Shown: in pieces, positions 10,246 to 18,886 of the stretch
Position numbering within the stretch: the first letter of the stretch is position 1
Layout of the letters: every line of letters begins with the position of its first letter
DNA from: Mariniflexile litorale
Lineage (GTDB): Bacteria > Bacteroidota > Bacteroidia > Flavobacteriales > Flavobacteriaceae
NCBI RefSeq assembly: GCF_031128465.2
Contig: NZ_CP155618.1
Location: 3,586,501-3,650,500, forward strand
Length of the DNA stretch: 64,000 nt
Reading direction: 5' to 3'
Program-made: the position numbers and the translations under genes
The notes under the pieces: model-generated
What the model saw: the letters and a program-made list of their open reading frames with translations, nothing else
Databases searched by the model: none
Told to the model about the DNA's origin: nothing

Positions 10246-12063
10246 ATGACGAAAAACGGTAATTCATTAGATCAACGCACTTTTGATAGATTAAGCCGTT
10301 TATACATCATCGCATTAAGCACCATTGCACTTTCTGTACTTGTGAGTCAAATTTTGGTACGCAAGCATTTAAATGACCAGCAAAGTGACTCTTCTGTTAT
10401 TAATGTGGCAGGAAGGCAACGCATGTTGAGTCAGAAATTAACAAAAGAAATCGTTTCACTTTCCACCGAAAACAGTTTACCGAAACGCCTACTTCTTAAA
10501 GAAAAAATAAAACGAACCTTAAAAGTTTGGGAGCTATCGCACCAAGCACTTCAAAAAGGGAATGATAGTTTGGGGTTGCCTGGTAATAACAGCGCGATTA
10601 TTCAAAAGAAGTTTGAAGTTTTAAACCCAACCTTTCAAATTATTAGTGATGCTTCCAAAGCCATTATTGAGAAAATTGAAAATGTACCACCCTTACCACT
10701 TTCGGTGTTTATTGAGGATATCGAACGTGTAAAGGAAAACGAAGGTCACTTTTTATTGGTTATGGATCAAATTGTGAATCAATACGATTTGGAAGCCGAT
10801 GCTAAAGTGAACTGGTTGCGTACGTTGGAATTGTTGTTAACAGCATTCACTATTTTAATATTACTAGGTGAGTTTTTGTTTATATTTTGGCCCACAGCAA
10901 AATCGGTAAAAGCCACTTTGGCCGATTTATTAATTGCGGAAAAGAAAGCTAAAAAGATGGCTTTTGATGCCGATGAGTTAAGCGTTTCAAAAGAAAAATC
11001 TATTAAAGAATTGCGAGCGTTGAGTCATGCGATGGACGAAACCTTACTTTTTGCTAGAATTACACCCAACGGGCATTTAGTGCACATGGGGAAAAAGTTT
11101 TCACGCCTTTTTAAGTATACAAATTTCAGTAAATCTGCTAATTTTTCAGAAATCCTTTCAATTAATGAAAAAGAGCAATTGGTTATTGAAAACTTAATCG
11201 CGAAGTATAAAAAAACAGGCTGGCAAGGGGAATTAAAAGCGACTAATATTGATAACCATGATGTATGGTTAGAAATGGCAATTATTCCTTTCCATCCAAC
11301 AGATGATAAATCGGAACTCCTTATTATCGCTTCCGAAATAACAGAACGTAAAGCCGCCCAACTAGAAATAGCCCGCCTAACGAAGGACAGTTTTGAAGAG
11401 AAAATGAACCAACAAAAGGTGATTTCAAGTAAAATTATTGAGAATCAAGAAAAGGAACAAAACCGGATTGCTAAAGATGTACACGATGGTATTGGGCAAA
11501 TGCTTACGGGGTTGAAATACAATTTAGAAAGTATTGATATTAAAGATATTGATAAAACGGCTTCAAAAATTGAACATCTTAAAGCGCTTACTACCAATAT
11601 TATAAAAGGTGTTAGAACCGCTACATTTAACTTAACACCACCCGAATTATCCGATCACGGTATTGTGCCAGCCATTAATAAACTGACTTTAGAATTAGGA
11701 AAACTTACCGGGAAACAAATCGTTTTATTTAATAAAACCGACTTCAACCAGCGTTTAGATTCGTTAGCGGAAATAAACATTTACCGCATTGTACAAGAAG
11801 CGATTAATAATGCCATTAAATATGCCGATTCTACTCATATTTTAGTATCCATGTCGCACAGCGAAAATATACTTAGTGTGGTTGTAGATGATAACGGAAA
11901 AGGTTTTGACCCCGATAAAGTTGAAAACATTAAGAATGGCGATGGCGGTATGGGTATGACCTTTATGCGGGAGCGTATTAAGTATATTGATGGACGTTTG
12001 TTTTTAAATTCTGAAATAGGTAAGGGGACACGCGTGACTTTAAATATCCCATTAAGTAATTAA
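10246..12063 (+). CDS. NarX-like nitrate-sensing histidine kinase
   Basis: The 605-residue kinase has a first membrane helix at about 20-40 and a periplasmic region that opens with VINVAGRQRMLSQKL, resembling the nitrate-binding P-box of NarX/NarQ and PilJ-type sensors. A second membrane helix follows at about 190-212, then a PAS-like domain (250-375). The HisKA_3 dimerisation domain carries the phospho-accepting His in RIAKDVHDGIGQ, and the ATPase has an N-box (EAINNAIKYA) and G-box (DDNGKGFD, GGMGM). It belongs to the NarX/NreB class. The next gene, 231 bp away, is its likely partner regulator. Confidence 0.88.
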   Translation: MTKNGNSLDQRTFDRLSRLYIIALSTIALSVLVSQILVRKHLNDQQSDSSVINVAGRQRMLSQKLTKEIVSLSTENSLPKRLLLKEKIKRTLKVWELSHQALQKGNDSLGLPGNNSAIIQKKFEVLNPTFQIISDASKAIIEKIENVPPLPLSVFIEDIERVKENEGHFLLVMDQIVNQYDLEADAKVNWLRTLELLLTAFTILILLGEFLFIFWPTAKSVKATLADLLIAEKKAKKMAFDADELSVSKEKSIKELRALSHAMDETLLFARITPNGHLVHMGKKFSRLFKYTNFSKSANFSEILSINEKEQLVIENLIAKYKKTGWQGELKATNIDNHDVWLEMAIIPFHPTDDKSELLIIASEITERKAAQLEIARLTKDSFEEKMNQQKVISSKIIENQEKEQNRIAKDVHDGIGQMLTGLKYNLESIDIKDIDKTASKIEHLKALTTNIIKGVRTATFNLTPPELSDHGIVPAINKLTLELGKLTGKQIVLFNKTDFNQRLDSLAEINIYRIVQEAINNAIKYADSTHILVSMSHSENILSVVVDDNGKGFDPDKVENIKNGDGGMGMTFMRERIKYIDGRLFLNSEIGKGTRVTLNIPLSN

Positions 12064-12294
12064 GTATTTCTTTCTACGTATTTTTTATTAAATTTGTGCA
12101 AATAGAATAAGTGGAGTATTCATCGAAAATAGTTAGGTGTTTAAAAATGTAAGTCAAATGAGCATCTAAATGTTAGTCTGAGCGTGTGGAAGACTCAAAA
12201 GAGACATTTCTATAAGCTCCATGTGACCATTTAGGATCGAATTGACTTTTAGAAATATATTTACCCAACGAATTAAATAACGTTAAGATAAGAA
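12064..12294. repeat. Spacer with REP-like segment between kinase and regulator
   Basis: The 231-bp gap carries GTCTGAGCGTGTGGAAGACT near 12177, a sequence type that recurs between genes in flavobacteria, and no coding frame. The NarL-like regulator may have its own promoter here. No copy of the nirB/narK box was seen. Confidence 0.4.
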
Positions 12295-12960
12295 ATGAGT
12301 ATTATAAATGTAGTTTTAGCAGATGATCATGTACTGGTAAGAGACGGTATTAAAGCACTTTTAGAAGATCAAGTAGGTATTAAAGTTATAGATGAAGCTT
12401 CCAACGGTAGGGAAGCGCTAGAAGTTATAAAAAACCACCAACCACATATTTTAATAGTCGATATTCGTATGCCCGAACTTAACGGTATTGAAGTGGTGGC
12501 AGAAGTTAGCAAATCCTATCCTAATGTAAGAACTCTGGTGCTTTCTATGCACGATTCAGAAGAATACGTAGTAAAAGCGATTCAAGCAGGGGCCGATGGT
12601 TACTTACTTAAAGGAGCAAGTAAAGAGGAGTTTTTAAAAGCACTACATAAAGTTGCATCTGGAGGTAAGTATTTTACAGGTGATATTTCGGCAATTATCA
12701 TGAATAATTTTGTGAATGGGAATGTCACAAAAACAGATGTGAAAGAAGAAAAACAAATAGAAGATCCTTTTAATCTTACCAAACGTGAAAAACAGATTTT
12801 AAACCTCGTTCTACAACTAAAAAATAATAAAGACATTGCCGACGAACTTCAAATAAGTAAGCGTACAGCCGAAGTGCATCGTTTTAATTTAATGAAAAAA
12901 TTAGACGTTAAAAACCTTATGGAACTAAGTAATAAGGCAAAGGAGTTTGAGTTGATTTAG
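12295..12960 (+). CDS. NarL/LuxR-type response regulator
   Basis: The 221-residue protein has an N-terminal receiver domain and a C-terminal LuxR/NarL helix-turn-helix. The receiver shows the acidic pair in VVLADDHVLV, the phospho-accepting Asp in ILIVDIRMPELNG, and a late Lys in YLLKGAS. The HTH shows LTKREKQILNLV and the recognition segment NKDIADELQISKRTAEVH. It should be phosphorylated by the preceding NarX-like kinase and bind the TACYYMT-like sites at nirB and narK, which is an inference from family and context. Confidence 0.92.
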   Translation: MSIINVVLADDHVLVRDGIKALLEDQVGIKVIDEASNGREALEVIKNHQPHILIVDIRMPELNGIEVVAEVSKSYPNVRTLVLSMHDSEEYVVKAIQAGADGYLLKGASKEEFLKALHKVASGGKYFTGDISAIIMNNFVNGNVTKTDVKEEKQIEDPFNLTKREKQILNLVLQLKNNKDIADELQISKRTAEVHRFNLMKKLDVKNLMELSNKAKEFELI

Positions 12961-13529
12961 TTAGTATTGTGGTACTTTTTGTCTCACGTTTTTACGACCT
13001 GTACCAAAAACTAATAAAATCGTACAAATGGGTGCTTCATTAATAATCAAAAGTTTATAGAATATCGTCATTGAGAGTTTTACTTTTTTTTAAAGTAAAA
13101 TGTGGCAATCTGCTTATCGATAAACAGATTGCTTCAGTCGTGCCTCCTTCGCAATGACGGAGCGTTTAATGTTTAACGTCATGGCGAGAAACGAAGCCAT
13201 CTCATGATGCAGAATCAAAAACTGATACTAATCCGCTGTTCGAAGTCTCCGCTGTACGAAGTCTCCTGACTTCGTACCTCTTTCAATATAGAGTTACAAC
13301 TTTCTATAACCCCATATTCATTAAAACATAAAATGTCAATTTGACACTCATTTTGATAAAAAAATGACAATTATTCTTGAAAAAAGACACAAAAATGCTC
13401 TTTTTAAGTCAAATTTTCATAAAAACGCATTTTATTCATTTTGGTATTTATTTTGAAATAGTATCATTGAAATCAAATAAAAAAGTGATTTCAAATTTGA
13501 AATAATGTTTAATTTAAAATTTTATTATT
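12961..13529. repeat. Gene-free 570-bp stretch with several extragenic repeats
   Basis: No convincing gene is present. A hairpin-forming element runs from about 13069 (GTCATTGAG) to 13159 (CGCAATGACG), enclosing AATCTG...CAGATT. Near 13188 there is an AACGAAGCCATCTCATGATG segment. Two GAAGTCTC units follow at 13240-13280, one forming GAAGTCTCCTGACTTC, the same palindrome found four more times at 15 kb. The last 150 bp are very AT-rich and probably hold the hsp20 promoter. Confidence 0.55.
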
Positions 13530-14006
13530 ATGAGCAATTTAGTAAATGTTCCTAAAAATGGAGGTTTAGCGAACACTAATTCAAATGTAAACTTCCCTAC
13601 GTTGTCAAACTGGTTGGATGATATTTTTAACAGAGATCTACCTTCCGTATTTACTTCAAACTTCAATACAGGTATTACACTACCCAAAGTAAATATAAAG
13701 GAAACAGCCGATGCTTTTATAGTAGATATGGCAGTTCCGGGTCTTAAAAAATCAGATTTCCATATTGACCTAGACAATCAATTATTATCCATTTCCACTG
13801 AAACTAAGGAAGAGCAAGAACACAAAGAAGCCAACTACACGCGTAGAGAGTTTGGTTATGCTTCGTTTAAAAGAACTTTTACCTTACCGGAGAGTGTGAA
13901 TGATGAAAACATTAATGCGAGCTACAACGATGGTATTTTAAGCATTCTTTTACCTAAAAAAGAAGAGGCTAAACAAAAACCTGCACGAAGCATTAAAATT
14001 TCATAA
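13530..14006 (+). CDS. Small heat-shock protein, Hsp20/alpha-crystallin family
   Basis: The 158-residue chaperone has a variable N-terminal arm and an alpha-crystallin domain from about residue 48. Marks are the start PKVNIKETADAFIVDMAVPG, the REFGYASFKRTFTLPE strand, and the closing NDGILSILLPKKEE. A C-terminal SIKI fits the IXI anchor that binds neighbouring subunits. It prevents aggregation of unfolded proteins without ATP. It appears monocistronic, with its own terminator. Confidence 0.94.
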   Translation: MSNLVNVPKNGGLANTNSNVNFPTLSNWLDDIFNRDLPSVFTSNFNTGITLPKVNIKETADAFIVDMAVPGLKKSDFHIDLDNQLLSISTETKEEQEHKEANYTRREFGYASFKRTFTLPESVNDENINASYNDGILSILLPKKEEAKQKPARSIKIS

Positions 14007-14036
14007 GTGCATCATTACATTTTAAACTAAGGATTT

Positions 14037-14067
14037 AAAGAAGAGGCTGATTTTTCAGCCTTTTCTT
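14037..14067 (+). terminator. Terminator after hsp20
   Basis: AAGAGGCTGA and its near complement CAGCCTTTTCTT form a stem with a five-T loop, followed by a pyrimidine-rich tail, 31 bp after the hsp20 stop. The A-rich upstream arm could also stop transcription in the other direction. Confidence 0.7.
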
Positions 14068-14097
14068 AACAATTATATTATAAACTATTATTATGAT

Positions 14098-14334
14098 ATG
14101 GTTATGCCAAGAAAGTTTAAACCAGGAGAGTGGGTAAAAATAAAAGGTCATACTTCTGCTCCCAAAATGGAGGTGCTTAAGTATGTTTCAAAAAAGGATT
14201 CCATTTTTGGAACGATTGATAATGATACTTATTTGGAATGTGTTTGGTACCAAAATGGCGATAGGAAGTTAGAAGCATTTCACCAAAACAAGTTAATAAA
14301 ATTGATTGAAACCGGTGGTTTGTTTAAAACCTAA
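14098..14334 (+). CDS. Small YodC/DUF2158-like protein
   Basis: The product is 78 residues, or 76 from ATG 14104. It starts with a KPGEWVKIKG strand, continues with PKMEVLKYV and LECVWYQNGDRKLEAF, and ends at KLIKLIE. This resembles the YodC-like DUF2158 layout (GD.V.LKSGGP.M.V...C.W), but the match is from memory of the pattern. It is probably a small soluble beta-rich protein of unknown role, between two stress-type genes. Confidence 0.6.
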   Translation: MVMPRKFKPGEWVKIKGHTSAPKMEVLKYVSKKDSIFGTIDNDTYLECVWYQNGDRKLEAFHQNKLIKLIETGGLFKT

Positions 14335-14378
14335 TAGGTAACACAGGGGATATGATGTTAAACTTAAAATTTAAAATC

Positions 14379-14867
14379 ATGAAAACATATATTTTATTAT
14401 TATCTGCAGCTTTATTAAGCGTTAGTTGTAACGGACAAAAAAAGGACAGTAATAAAGCAGAGGCAAAAACAAATGAACAAAGCATAGAAGCACCACCACA
14501 AGGCACATGGAAGGTGGATAAAGAATTTGATGAACATGGGAATTTAATTAGATACGATAGTATTTATTCATGGTCTTCTCATGATGATTTAAATCATTTG
14601 TCATTTTCAGATAGAGATAGCGTGATGCAATCTTTTAAATCCAGATTTTTTACCAATTTTTCACGGTTTGAAAACCAAGGCTTTGAAGATGTGTTTTCTA
14701 AAGACTCTCTTTTTAGTAAGCGTTTTTTTAATGATGATTTTTTTGGAAGTGATTTTGGTCAAGACTTTATGGATCTTGACAAAATAACACAACAAATGAT
14801 TTCCAGACAGAAACAATTTTTAGAAAAATATCAGTCTGAATTTATAAAACCTGAAGAGGAAAATTGA
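14379..14867 (+). CDS. Hypothetical lipoprotein
   Basis: From ATG 14379 the 162-residue product begins MKTYILLLSAALLSVSCNGQ, a lipoprotein signal with lipobox LSVSC. A lysine/glutamate linker follows, then an acidic, Phe- and Asp-rich region with many FxxDxxF motifs. The frame is open from 14352, but the upstream residues would spoil the signal peptide. No family is recognised. The protein is likely anchored in the inner or outer membrane. Confidence 0.75.
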   Translation: MKTYILLLSAALLSVSCNGQKKDSNKAEAKTNEQSIEAPPQGTWKVDKEFDEHGNLIRYDSIYSWSSHDDLNHLSFSDRDSVMQSFKSRFFTNFSRFENQGFEDVFSKDSLFSKRFFNDDFFGSDFGQDFMDLDKITQQMISRQKQFLEKYQSEFIKPEEEN

Positions 14868-15246
14868 TGCTGTTTATTATGAAATTTAATTTGGCTTTTA
14901 ATGTATTGATTTAAAAGCCAAATTTATATTTGAAGGCATTTGAGATTTAGTAGGGGGTACTTTACTAGATACTATAGTGTATGCTGTATGCGGTACGAAG
15001 TCTCCCGACTTCGTACCGATTCCACGTTATAACTTTGTCTAGCTCTATATTCAATATATTTGTGAAATTATTCATTGCCACCTCTTATAAAACACAAAAA
15101 CCAAGCAAATGGTCTCGGTTTTTGTGTTTATTAATTTGTTATGGTTGCTGTTGTTTGTGTCTCAGCTTTGTGAGTACGAAGTCGGGAGACTTCGCACAGC
15201 AATTGTGATATTCTTCAAGGATCATTTCGTAAAGCTGGGTGGGTCA

Positions 15247-15351
15247 ATTCTAAATCAGGATGCTTGTATTCTAAATCAGGATACCTTTATTCTAAATCAT
15301 GACACCTTTATTCTAAATCAGATTGCTTCATCTCTAAATGCGGACGTCTGC
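15247..15351 (+). repeat. Five-unit 21-bp minisatellite
   Basis: Five consecutive 21-bp units start with ATTCTAAATCAGGAT or a close variant and diverge toward the right. The period keeps a frame open (ILNQD-type peptide), but no start or ribosome site precedes it. The units are contiguous, without spacers, so this is not a CRISPR array. Confidence 0.7.
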
Positions 15352-15467
15352 TTAATGCTGTTCGAAGTCTCCCGACTTCGAACCCATTCCTATAAGTCGT
15401 TGTAACTTTATTGGGCTCCCTATTCAGTATATTTAGTGAAATTATTCATTGCCACCTCTTATAAAAT

Positions 15468-15499
15468 ACAAAAACCAAGCAAATTGACTTGGTTTTTGT
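15468..15499. terminator. Bidirectional terminator-like hairpin
   Basis: ACAAAAACCAAG (15468-15479) and its exact complement (15488-15499) form a 12-bp stem with an eight-base loop, A-rich on the left and T-rich on the right. It lies downstream of the SLATT-type gene on the minus strand. A weaker copy of the same hairpin occurs at about 15094-15125. Confidence 0.55.
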
Positions 15500-15637
15500 G
15501 TTTATTAATTTGTTTTGGTTGCTGTTACTTGTGTCTCAGCTTTGTGGGTACGAAGTCAGGAGACTTCGCACAGCAATTTTGATATGCTTCATGGAACACT
15601 TCGTAAAGCTGAGCTATAAGTTTTTTGATTTTTTCTA

Positions 15638-17038
15638 TCATTCAATGAATCCTAAGTTTTCTGGATATTTTTTCATTTTACGAATTTTTTCAGAGGCTTT
15701 TTTGAAGTTATACTCCCTTACGTTATGTAATGTTAGCTCTTTCCACTCATTTCTTATTTTATCAAGCATAATTTCTAATCTTTCATCATTGTTAAATACA
15801 ATGTGCTGCTCTAATTTATGTCTTAAGTGTTCGAGTTTTTCTGAATTTAACCTATGTTTCTCACTTAAGTCACTTGGTTTTACTACTTTGTTAATAGTTC
15901 CTAATAAAGTACTTAAGGCGGCTAAAATAGCTACCCAAAATATAATATCCTCTTGTTTTTCAGGTAACTGTTTTAGATAGAATGCTGTTCCAGAAATTAT
16001 TGCTGGTAAAGCAACTATAGACCAAGAAAGAACTTTAGAGAAATTATTTAAATGTCTTGACTCTATTCTGTGAGCATGTTCCAAAGTATGTATTTTTCTT
16101 GACCAATCTAGAGCAAGAAGTATTTGTTTGTTGTAATATTTTTTGACTTCACGATCTATGTTATAGAGGCAAGGGAAAAAGTTAGTTTTTTCATATTTGA
16201 ACCCAGGTTCTGAATCATTTTTTGGGCCAACAACTTTAGATAAATCATTTAAGCCTTCATTTGAATTAAATAAAAATAAAGTTGCTGAAAGTGGAGTAAT
16301 AGATTCAGAACTGTGATATTCGTCTATTGAGACAGAATAACCTTGACATGTAGTGATTTTTTCACTAGATATTTTCTTTATCCGAATATTACTTTTATCA
16401 ACTTCTAATTTAGATTCTCTTTTAATTGTACCATTTTCATCTTTATTCGATTTCCAATTAATGGAATAAAGACTGTTTTCAGATTCCGTTTCGGAATCTG
16501 TAACCTCATACCTATTGTTTAAAATATTGCCAACAAGTACATGACTTTGTACACTATATAGATGCGAATGGATTTTGTATTTTCTGAAATCATTTTCTTC
16601 AAAATCGTTACTAAATGAATCATCCCAAATATGAAGTCTTAATATTTTTCTATTATCATCTATTTCAAATCGATATAATTCTATTGATAAAAAACCTTGA
16701 GAACCAATTCCAGCGTAAGGATTGTTTTTTTTAAAAAAAGTTAAAGAATCAAAGATTAAACGCCAAACAAACTGTGTGTTTATTCTATTTCTATTTTTAA
16801 AATTTTTTAACGAATAATCGCATAAAATTACATGCTTAATGAAGCATATAGCAGTAGAAGATTCATCAATGCTATACTTTTCTAGAATGTCATCATAGTT
16901 TAATAGGCTTTTATGTCTGTAAATGCGTAGAGTTAAATTATCTAAATCTATTCTTGAATGGAAATCTTTATCAATAATGAATTTAATTAAGTTTTCACCT
17001 ATCCATTTAAATTGATCTTTTGTAATATATGTTTCCAT
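15638..17038 (-). CDS. Putative cupin-like/SLATT two-helix membrane effector
   Basis: The 466-residue protein has no signal peptide. Residues about 330-375 form two membrane helices (WSIVALPAIISGTAFYL and IIFWVAILAALSTLLGTI). A charged helix with LSEKHRLNSEKLEHLRHKLEQ follows, an arrangement like SLATT two-helix effectors that accompany nucleotide-sensing defence systems. In the middle, HSHLYSVQSHVLVGNI and YHSSESITPLSATLFLF resemble the two metal-binding motifs of cupins. The N-terminal 120 residues are unrecognised. It stands alone between repeats and the narK promoter. A stand-alone defence or stress effector is inferred. Confidence 0.55.
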   Translation of the reverse strand: METYITKDQFKWIGENLIKFIIDKDFHSRIDLDNLTLRIYRHKSLLNYDDILEKYSIDESSTAICFIKHVILCDYSLKNFKNRNRINTQFVWRLIFDSLTFFKKNNPYAGIGSQGFLSIELYRFEIDDNRKILRLHIWDDSFSNDFEENDFRKYKIHSHLYSVQSHVLVGNILNNRYEVTDSETESENSLYSINWKSNKDENGTIKRESKLEVDKSNIRIKKISSEKITTCQGYSVSIDEYHSSESITPLSATLFLFNSNEGLNDLSKVVGPKNDSEPGFKYEKTNFFPCLYNIDREVKKYYNKQILLALDWSRKIHTLEHAHRIESRHLNNFSKVLSWSIVALPAIISGTAFYLKQLPEKQEDIIFWVAILAALSTLLGTINKVVKPSDLSEKHRLNSEKLEHLRHKLEQHIVFNNDERLEIMLDKIRNEWKELTLHNVREYNFKKASEKIRKMKKYPENLGFIE

Positions 17039-17340
17039 TATTAGATTTTACTTTTAATTGAATACAATAAATATATAACCATAATAATCTATAATTTCCT
17101 AGCCAATAAATATATAAAATTCCGACAGAAAAAACCTATTTAAAATTATTTTACTTATAAATATTTTTACCTTAATCTACCCATTCCATCAATTTCCAAA
17201 CCATATCAATCCCTTTTTTATCAATTCCTCAAAAACCATCTTCTAAAATTAACAACTTCATATTAATTATCATATAATACGTATTTTGTATTTTTAATTA
17301 AGTATAAATACTTAGTTTTGTACGTATAAATATACTTATT
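17039..17340 (+). promoter_or_regulatory. narK upstream region with predicted nitrate box
   Basis: The gap is AT-rich and gene-free. Positions 17300-17319 read AAGTATAAATACTTAGTTTT, including the inverted repeat AAGTA-TAAA-TACTT and, overlapping, TAGTTTTG (17313-17320), which fits the Bacteroidota TAnnTTTG element. TTTG at 17285-17288 could be the distal element, although the 24-bp spacing is long. TACGTAT and a perfect NarL-type TACTTAT follow before the ATG. The 20-mer matches the nirB box at 18 positions. Confidence 0.6.
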
Positions 17341-18756
17341 ATGAAAACGACAGCATCACTTAAGGCTACAAAATTAAATTTATTTAATCTTAAATCGGTT
17401 CCAACTCGTACATTCTGGATTACATCGATATCATTCTTTATGTGTTTCTTCGCATGGTTTGGTATTGTGCCCTTTATGCCCGATGTGGTGAAAGATTTAG
17501 GTTTAACACCCACACAAAAATGGAACTCCATTATTTTAGCAGTTACTGGAACAGTGTTTGCCCGTTTACTTATTGGTAAATTATGCGATAAATACGGTCC
17601 GCGTTTGTGTTATACCTGGTTATTAATTTTAGGTTCCATTCCTGTTATTGCATCGGGTTTGGTGCAAACGCCGCTTCAATTTTTAGTTTGTAGATTGTTT
17701 ATAGGTTTTATTGGGGCATCTTTTGTTATTACCCAAGTGCATACCTCGTTAATGTTTGCTTCTAATATAGTGGGTACGGCGAATGCGACGTCTGCCGGAT
17801 GGGGTAATTTAGGTGGTGGTGCGAACCGTTTGGGGATGCCATTAATTGCTGCATTGGTGGTGAGTTTGGGCGTTTCTGATGGTGATGCTTGGAGGTATTC
17901 TATGGTTATAGCGGGTGGCATTTGTTTTTTAATGGGCTTGGTGTATTACTTTTTTACACAAGATACGCCAGAAGGTAATTTTAAAGATTTAAGAGCTTCG
18001 GGTGAGGAAGTAACCACTAAAAAAGATCAGGTTGGGTTTTTAACCGTGATTAAAGATTACAGAACGTGGATTCTTTTTATAATATATGCTGCATGTTTTG
18101 GTATTGAATTGACGGTATATGGTACGATGGATGATTACCTTCAAAACACCTTTCAACTAGAACGAGTAACGGCTGGTAACATTGTATTGTCTTTCGCCTT
18201 AATGAATATTTTTGCCCGTACGTTGGGAGGTTATTTTGGTGATAAATTTGGGAAACTGAGAGGCTTACGCGGTCGTGTGTTGTTTCTTGCGGCTATTTTA
18301 TCTTTAGAAGGGATTATGTTGGTTACATTTTCTACCACCACCAGTATCGTGTTAGGTATTGGTCTTTTAATATTATTTAGTTTAACGGTTCAAATGGCAG
18401 AAGGCGCTACGTTTTCAGTGGTACCATTTATAAATAAAAAAGCGATTGGTTCTGTTTCGGGTATTGTAGGAGCAGGTGGTAATGTAGGGGCTTTTTTAGC
18501 GGCTATGTTATTGAAATCGAAATCGGCCGTAGCCGAGAAAGCTGCCATTGCAGCCAACGAAGGTTTGGGGGAAGCGTTTGTGAAATCGGCACAATCTGCC
18601 GCAGCATCTAGTGCCGTTGCTAGTGGTTATTTTATTATTGGTTTTGTAGTGGTGATTACAGGAGTATTAGCACTTGCCATTCGTTTTTCGACTAGCGATG
18701 AGGAAGTTGCAGAAATGGATTTACAAAAACCTACGAACGATTTGATTACTGCATAA
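17341..18756 (+). CDS. narK: Nitrate/nitrite transporter, NarK-type MFS
   Basis: The 471-residue protein has about twelve membrane helices and the nitrate signature of the NNP family, AGWGNLGGGANRLG, near residue 160. A second signature-like segment GIVGAGGNVGAFLAAML lies near 385. An MFS loop GKLCDKYGPR is also present. It imports nitrate and may export nitrite across the inner membrane. It is followed by the nitrate reductase 130 bp away and led by the predicted nitrate box, so uptake and reduction are probably induced together. Confidence 0.94.
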   Translation: MKTTASLKATKLNLFNLKSVPTRTFWITSISFFMCFFAWFGIVPFMPDVVKDLGLTPTQKWNSIILAVTGTVFARLLIGKLCDKYGPRLCYTWLLILGSIPVIASGLVQTPLQFLVCRLFIGFIGASFVITQVHTSLMFASNIVGTANATSAGWGNLGGGANRLGMPLIAALVVSLGVSDGDAWRYSMVIAGGICFLMGLVYYFFTQDTPEGNFKDLRASGEEVTTKKDQVGFLTVIKDYRTWILFIIYAACFGIELTVYGTMDDYLQNTFQLERVTAGNIVLSFALMNIFARTLGGYFGDKFGKLRGLRGRVLFLAAILSLEGIMLVTFSTTTSIVLGIGLLILFSLTVQMAEGATFSVVPFINKKAIGSVSGIVGAGGNVGAFLAAMLLKSKSAVAEKAAIAANEGLGEAFVKSAQSAAASSAVASGYFIIGFVVVITGVLALAIRFSTSDEEVAEMDLQKPTNDLITA

Positions 18757-18886
18757 ACAGTTTATGTGTCTATTATTTATATATTTTAAGAAATAAAACA
18801 AGCATTTTACCGTATTTGTAATAATACATACAGCGCTTGTTTGGTGTTGGTAAATTGCCTTAATTCGTATTAAAACGCAGGTGTAA

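Larger units (their letters stand above)
14981..15616. repeat. Two direct repeats of about 259 bp flanking a minisatellite
   Basis: Segments 14981-15239 and 15358-15616 are similar along their length. Each runs from a GAAGTCTCCCGACTTC palindrome, through a CCACCTCTTATAAAA stretch and a hairpin on ACAAAAACCAAG, to a second GAAGTC-type palindrome and a CGTAAAGCTG end. Each unit is thus bounded by inverted repeats. Short open frames here are repeat-derived. No transposase is present, so these may be miniature non-autonomous elements. Confidence 0.65.

Noticed and set aside
15247-15351. Possible CRISPR array
   Set aside because: Units are contiguous 21-mers without spacers, few in number, and no cas genes are present.
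14981-15405. Two overlapping open frames of 75 and 98 codons
   Set aside because: They are made of the palindromic repeat and the 21-bp minisatellite, lack a credible start signal and give low-complexity peptides.
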